A program made the translations under genes and the position numbers. The notes beneath the pieces are model-generated. The model ran no database searches. It was not told the origin of the DNA and worked only from the letters and a program-made list of their open reading frames with translations. From Crossaster papposus (Eukaryota > Echinodermata > Asteroidea > Velatida > Solasteridae): a DNA stretch of 64,000 nt. Location of the stretch: positions 682,001 through 746,000 of the forward strand of contig JBAIAA010000509.1 of NCBI GenBank assembly GCA_037893245.1, in the 5' to 3' direction. This document shows positions 60,163 to 64,000 of this stretch, piece after piece (within the stretch, counting starts at the first letter, position 1; each line of letters starts with the position of its first letter).

Positions 60163-61448
60163 CATGTACCGGTACAGTGTAAATCTACTTTTTTTTCAAA
60201 TAACGCACAACTTTAGATTCATTATATTACCAAATATAATAGGTACGTGATAACATTTTATCATTCAATAGAATTTATGTCATGATTTCATTGCAGTCAT
60301 GTGGGTTTTTTCCTCTATGATTTTGTGGGGTAGTTATAGCCAGTCACTGATCAGTGGTCCATGCACGATACATGTACTTCCTTAGACACCTAAATTATAA
60401 TAAGATGGTTAGAAAAAAAGCTACTTTGTAGCTGATTATTCTAAACTCTCTTCCTTCTTGCAAACGTCATTCATCCATACAGAATCCTGACCAAAGGTCC
60501 GTGCATGCTTCATGATCAAGCACAATGAAAACGTTGATCAGTGACCTGCACAAGGAGGTGCAAATTGGTAACTTTGTATAAACTCTTCTCATTGACATGA
60601 TTGAGAAATTCCTCAGTCACACTGGTTTTTAAATATGGGAAGAGGCTGCCTTTGAGTTTGATTTATTCATTAATATCTCTTATGGTCCTCATTATTTCTT
60701 CATTGTAATTTTGCTGGGCTTTCTTTTGTTTCCAAGTGTTCAGTAGTTTGTCGTATTTATATATCACTCAGAATTTATTTCATTTTAGGAAATTAATGTC
60801 AAATAAGTTAAGAGGGCCTAATATTTCAATCTTAACAAGATCTTCTTCAGAGACATAATGGCTGTGTACACGAAAAAACATATATAGGGCAACATGCAGC
60901 TATATTAGCACATCATAGTGGCAGGAAATTAATGTCTAAGAAAGTGGAATTCTAGATCTAGTCACACCATGGAGGAATAAGAAGGCTTCACACAAAAAAG
61001 CAGTACTCGATCGGCAACCCTGGCCTTGGCACGCGTACCCTTGGCATGCTTGGTTAATTAGTTCCTTCTCACGCTCCACCGCTTGAGGCACCCCATCGAT
61101 CCTATTTTGTCTTTACCGTTGGAATCAGACTCAGTCTCCAAACGACGAGCAGAGCATACTCTCTGAAACGTTGATTGCCTTTCCCCCTTGCAACAAAACG
61201 TAATGTTGCGTTACGGTTTTGTGCGCGCGCGGCCGGCCCACCAATCCATACGGCGCCCGCGCCGCGCCGATGATTATTGTTTCGGTAGAGGGCGCTAGGA
61301 TTAAAATGTGGACGTTTAATGAAGTCTGGTACCTGACAAACAGTTTTGTAAAAGTGTGTTATTCCAGAGTGAAGTGGCGCAGATGTTTACAAAGGTGTAC
61401 CGTCGAAACCAACTCGACTCACTGAAGCGTGGACATCAGCGCGCCGTA
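60163..61448. other. intergenic, no gene recognised
   Basis: Contains the ACCATGGAGGAATAAGAAGG motif at 60967. No supported gene. Confidence 0.35.
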
Positions 61449-61698
61449 TTGGGTTAATTGCAAAATAACGCCGATTCATCATTTTCCCGATTTGTTGTTG
61501 CTGCTGCCCTCCTCTCACCATTGACATTTTTTCGTAGACCGAAATCATGGCATATCTAAAGGCTGGCACCGTGACTTTACTGGTTGTACTGGCGGCTATT
61601 TTGTTGCAGAGGAGATCGGATCAGCAACTAAAGGAACGACTTGAAACTATTTTGAAAAACTTATTGCGAGCAGAGCATAAGGTAAGGCCTCCGGTCAA
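61449..61698 (+). repeat. duplicated segment, copy 2
   Basis: Second copy of the 54223-54480 segment in the same orientation, including 5' flank, first exon and the first bases of the intron. Confidence 0.85.
61547..61681 (+). CDS. first exon, predicted signal peptide or membrane anchor, copy 2
   Basis: Same 45-codon exon as 54322-54456, same donor GTAAGG. It differs by four bases: N10T, M29K and Q41R, plus one synonymous change at Tyr3. Downstream exons probably lie beyond the window or were lost. Confidence 0.6.
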
Positions 61699-61921
61699 GG
61701 ACACCTGCGAGGTGTGATTCCTCATGCATTGATAGGGTCGGCAATATTTGTTATTTTTGTTGTGTTTAAATATTACAAACTTGGTATCACTAGAAAGAGC
61801 TTCAAAGAGAAAACCAATGATATGCACCAGTAATCCCAGTATATGTTTACACTTTTAATGAAGTTATATTATAATAATATTAATAATAAATAGTCAATTC
61901 TTATGGCCGTTGCTATTCTTA

Positions 61922-62577
61922 CGTGACCGTAATCCTACGTACTTTTTCTATTCTTACGTGAGTTCCGGTAGCGCATGCACAGTCCCTAGTTAATTGTATA
62001 CAGTCCCTAGTTTTTCGTATACAGTCTCTAGTTTTTCGTATACACGACTTATACCTTTTTCTATAAGACCCTATCTAGATGAGATTATTAACCAATAATT
62101 TTAGTTAATAAAAAAAGGTTACGTAATGAAATAATACCAAAAAACAATAGAATTAACTTATTACACATACATACCGGTACAATAAAAACCTATTCCTAGT
62201 ATTATTACCTACTAAACACAAACTTAGCTATTGCCGTTGTTAGTTTTAGTTCGCTTTTTTGTCCACGACGAAGTCACAGCTATTTTTTTATGAAAAATGT
62301 CAAAATTTGAATACGAATGAAATGTAATGTGAATTTTTCACTATGTTTGCACAAAAATCTAAATTCCATCATGGAATCATTTGAATAATTACATATTATG
62401 GTCAAAAAAGTGCATTTTGGACTAAATACATGTACCACAATTTAACATCGATTATTGCCCAACAAATTTCCTGGGTGGTCTCCATACGCCCAGCGCGTAT
62501 GCAGTTTCCCTTGTCTGTGTCGGGAACCAGTTAAATCACGTAAGAATAGAAAAAGTACGTAGGGTTACGGTTACGGT
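61922..62577. mobile_element. inverted-repeat element, about 650 bp
   Basis: CCTACGTACTTTTTCTATTC and TTCTTACGTGA at the left; the inverse TCACGTAAGAATAGAAAAAG and TACGTAGG at the right. AT-rich interior with no ORF; TTTTTCGTATACAGTC-type short repeats at 61990-62045. Confidence 0.7.
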
Positions 62578-62732
62578 AAAATTAGTAAAGGCACTTTACA
62601 GATACAATAAAAACAACTACATGTATAATATAAAACAGGCTGACTAAATAAGAGGAGCAATTATAGAATGCAGGGCACACTCACAACTCTCGACTTTATT
62701 TACCCTAAGACATAGAATGGACGATTAGACTG

Positions 62733-62762
62733 ACCCTGACCCTAACCCTAACCCTATATACC
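62733..62762 (-). repeat. short interstitial telomere-like run
   Basis: CCCTGACCCTAACCCTAACC and one further unit, the (TTAGGG)n animal telomere motif in reverse orientation. A similar GGGTTAGGGTTAG run is at 39363-39390. Confidence 0.6.
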
Positions 62763-62770
62763 CTAATACC

Positions 62771-63130
62771 CATAGAGGGTATCGGGACAACTCGTACCCG
62801 GGACAACTCGTACCCCAAATTTGTGACCCGGGACAACTCCTACCCGAGACGACTTGTACCCGGGACAAATCGTACCCGGGACGACTCGTACCCAGGACGA
62901 CTCGTACCCGGGACGACTCGTATCCAGGACGACTCGTACCCAGGACGACTCGTACCCGGGACGACTCGTACCCGGGACGACTCGTACCCGGGACGACTCG
63001 TACCCGGGACGACTCGTACCCGGGACGACTCGTACCCGGGACGACTCGTATCCAGGACGACTCGTACCCAGGACGACTCGTACCCAGGACGACTCGTACC
63101 CAGGACGACTCGTACCCAGGACGACTCGTA
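62771..63130 (+). repeat. 16 bp minisatellite (GGGACGACTCGTACCC)
   Basis: About 22 units with variants CCAGG and CCGGG at one position. Because 16 is not a multiple of 3, the frames interchange and open reading frames are an artefact of the repeat. Confidence 0.9.
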
Positions 63131-63212
63131 TGAATAAAAAAAGTTTTACTGTTTAGCGTTTACTGGCTGAAATAGCAGTAAATGCTTTTTACTTGCAATT
63201 GATTTCACAGCC

Positions 63213-63347
63213 GAATAGTAACCTAATTGCACTGCTGCTTTGTTCGGGCTCCAGAATCGATACTAGGTTTAGATATGGGATAGATTCGAGCATAGAAACC
63301 AGAGTCCGAACAGACAAACATCTGGAGGGTGGATGGTAAAGGAGAAG

Positions 63348-63399
<52 letters not shown>

Positions 63400-63636
63400 A
63401 AAAAATTGTAACAGCTGCTGTCCATTAGAACCTGGGCACAGATAAAGAAGTACACATAATGTATAACTTGTACCGACCTGCTTTACCTTGTCGTTCATCC
63501 ACTCCTCGACCAGACTTAAAACTGACAGTCTCTTATCTTGCGCCCTCACGCGCCGCAGTGCAAATAGTAACCTAATTGCACTGCTGCTTTGTTCGGGCTC
63601 CAGAATCGATACTAGGTTTAGATATGGGATAGATTC
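63213..63636 (+). repeat. 74 bp direct repeats flanking a poly-A tract
   Basis: The same 74 bp (starting AATAGTAACCTAATTGCACT) lie at 63214-63287 and 63563-63636 without a mismatch that I can see. Between them is an about 55 bp A run (about 63342-63403). Confidence 0.8.
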
Positions 63637-63699
63637 TTCGCTACGAACCAAGCCTATACGAAGCCTCTCCCATTCTCGCAATATCTCGCCCCAATATCA

Positions 63700-63880
63700 C
63701 CCATACCTCACCCATACCTCACCCGAACCTCACCCGAACCTCACCCGAACCTCACCCGAACCTCACCCGAACCTCACGGCACGTCACACGTACCGAAGTC
63801 ACGCGTACCGAACGTCACGCGTACCGAACGTCACGCGTACCGAACGTCACGCGCACCGAACGTCACGCGTACCGAACGTC
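63700..63880 (+). repeat. two adjacent minisatellites
   Basis: An 11 bp unit CTCACCCGAAC repeated about five times (63707-63775), then a 16 bp unit GTCACGCGTACCGAAC repeated about six times (63783-63880). Confidence 0.85.
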
Positions 63881-64000
63881 AACTTTCATTCAGCAAAGCG
63901 GAGAACTCCGGGCCCATCTGATGGCGCTTTGCCGTAAATACTAACGTATGTTTCGACCGACGCGGTGGGAAAACGTGCACAGAAAACCAACCTATTGTAT

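Noticed and set aside
62823..63156. 100-residue open frames rich in TRTRDDSYPGRLVPG-like sequence
   Set aside because: They are translations of a 16 bp minisatellite in rotating frames; there is no start context or independent coding signal.

Overview
This is a 64 kb piece of an animal nuclear genome. Genes are split by GT-AG introns, tRNA-headed SINEs and inverted-repeat elements are dense, and ACATGTAC-type simple sequence is common. A deuterostome marine invertebrate, probably an echinoderm, is the best guess; this is inference, because no rRNA, mitochondrial or other diagnostic gene is present.

One host gene dominates. Thirteen minus-strand exons between 44075 and 10874 join in phase into a 766-codon FERM-domain protein of the FRMD6/Willin/Expanded family, an upstream Hippo-pathway component. 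After the FERM domain it carries TSGIVS, the motif I know as the Slimb/beta-TrCP phosphodegron of fly Expanded. Its introns hold many nested transposons.

The most unusual mobile element is at 18729-27316, an 8588 bp P-element-type DNA transposon in the intron between exons 7 and 8. It has perfect 23 bp terminal inverted repeats, exact 11 bp subterminal inverted repeats and a 7 bp target duplication, and it sits inside an older MITE. It carries two convergent spliced genes: a plus-strand P/THAP9-like transposase with a ZAD-like zinc-finger N-terminus instead of a THAP domain, and a minus-strand gene for a 511-aa protein with an ING-like PHD finger. I do not know this two-gene architecture as a described system.

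Left of the host gene (1432-6348) is a composite element. Long inverted termini built from about 171 bp tandem units, rich in AGGTCA nuclear-receptor half sites, enclose a decayed Penelope-like reverse transcriptase with no GIY-YIG endonuclease. A SINE with a 12 bp target duplication interrupts its last codons.

The rest is mostly nested non-autonomous DNA transposons. Families A, B, C and E are bounded by TTAA (piggyBac-like), G and K by TTA (Harbinger-like), D by a 4 bp AAAT/ATTT duplication, and H looks hAT-like. There are also tRNA-type SINEs, one solo LTR, several hairpins and minisatellites. At 54322 and 61547 two near-identical first exons with the same 5' flank encode a predicted secreted or membrane protein, a 7.2 kb-spaced duplication whose downstream exons I could not find. 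Family letters are my own labels for this window.
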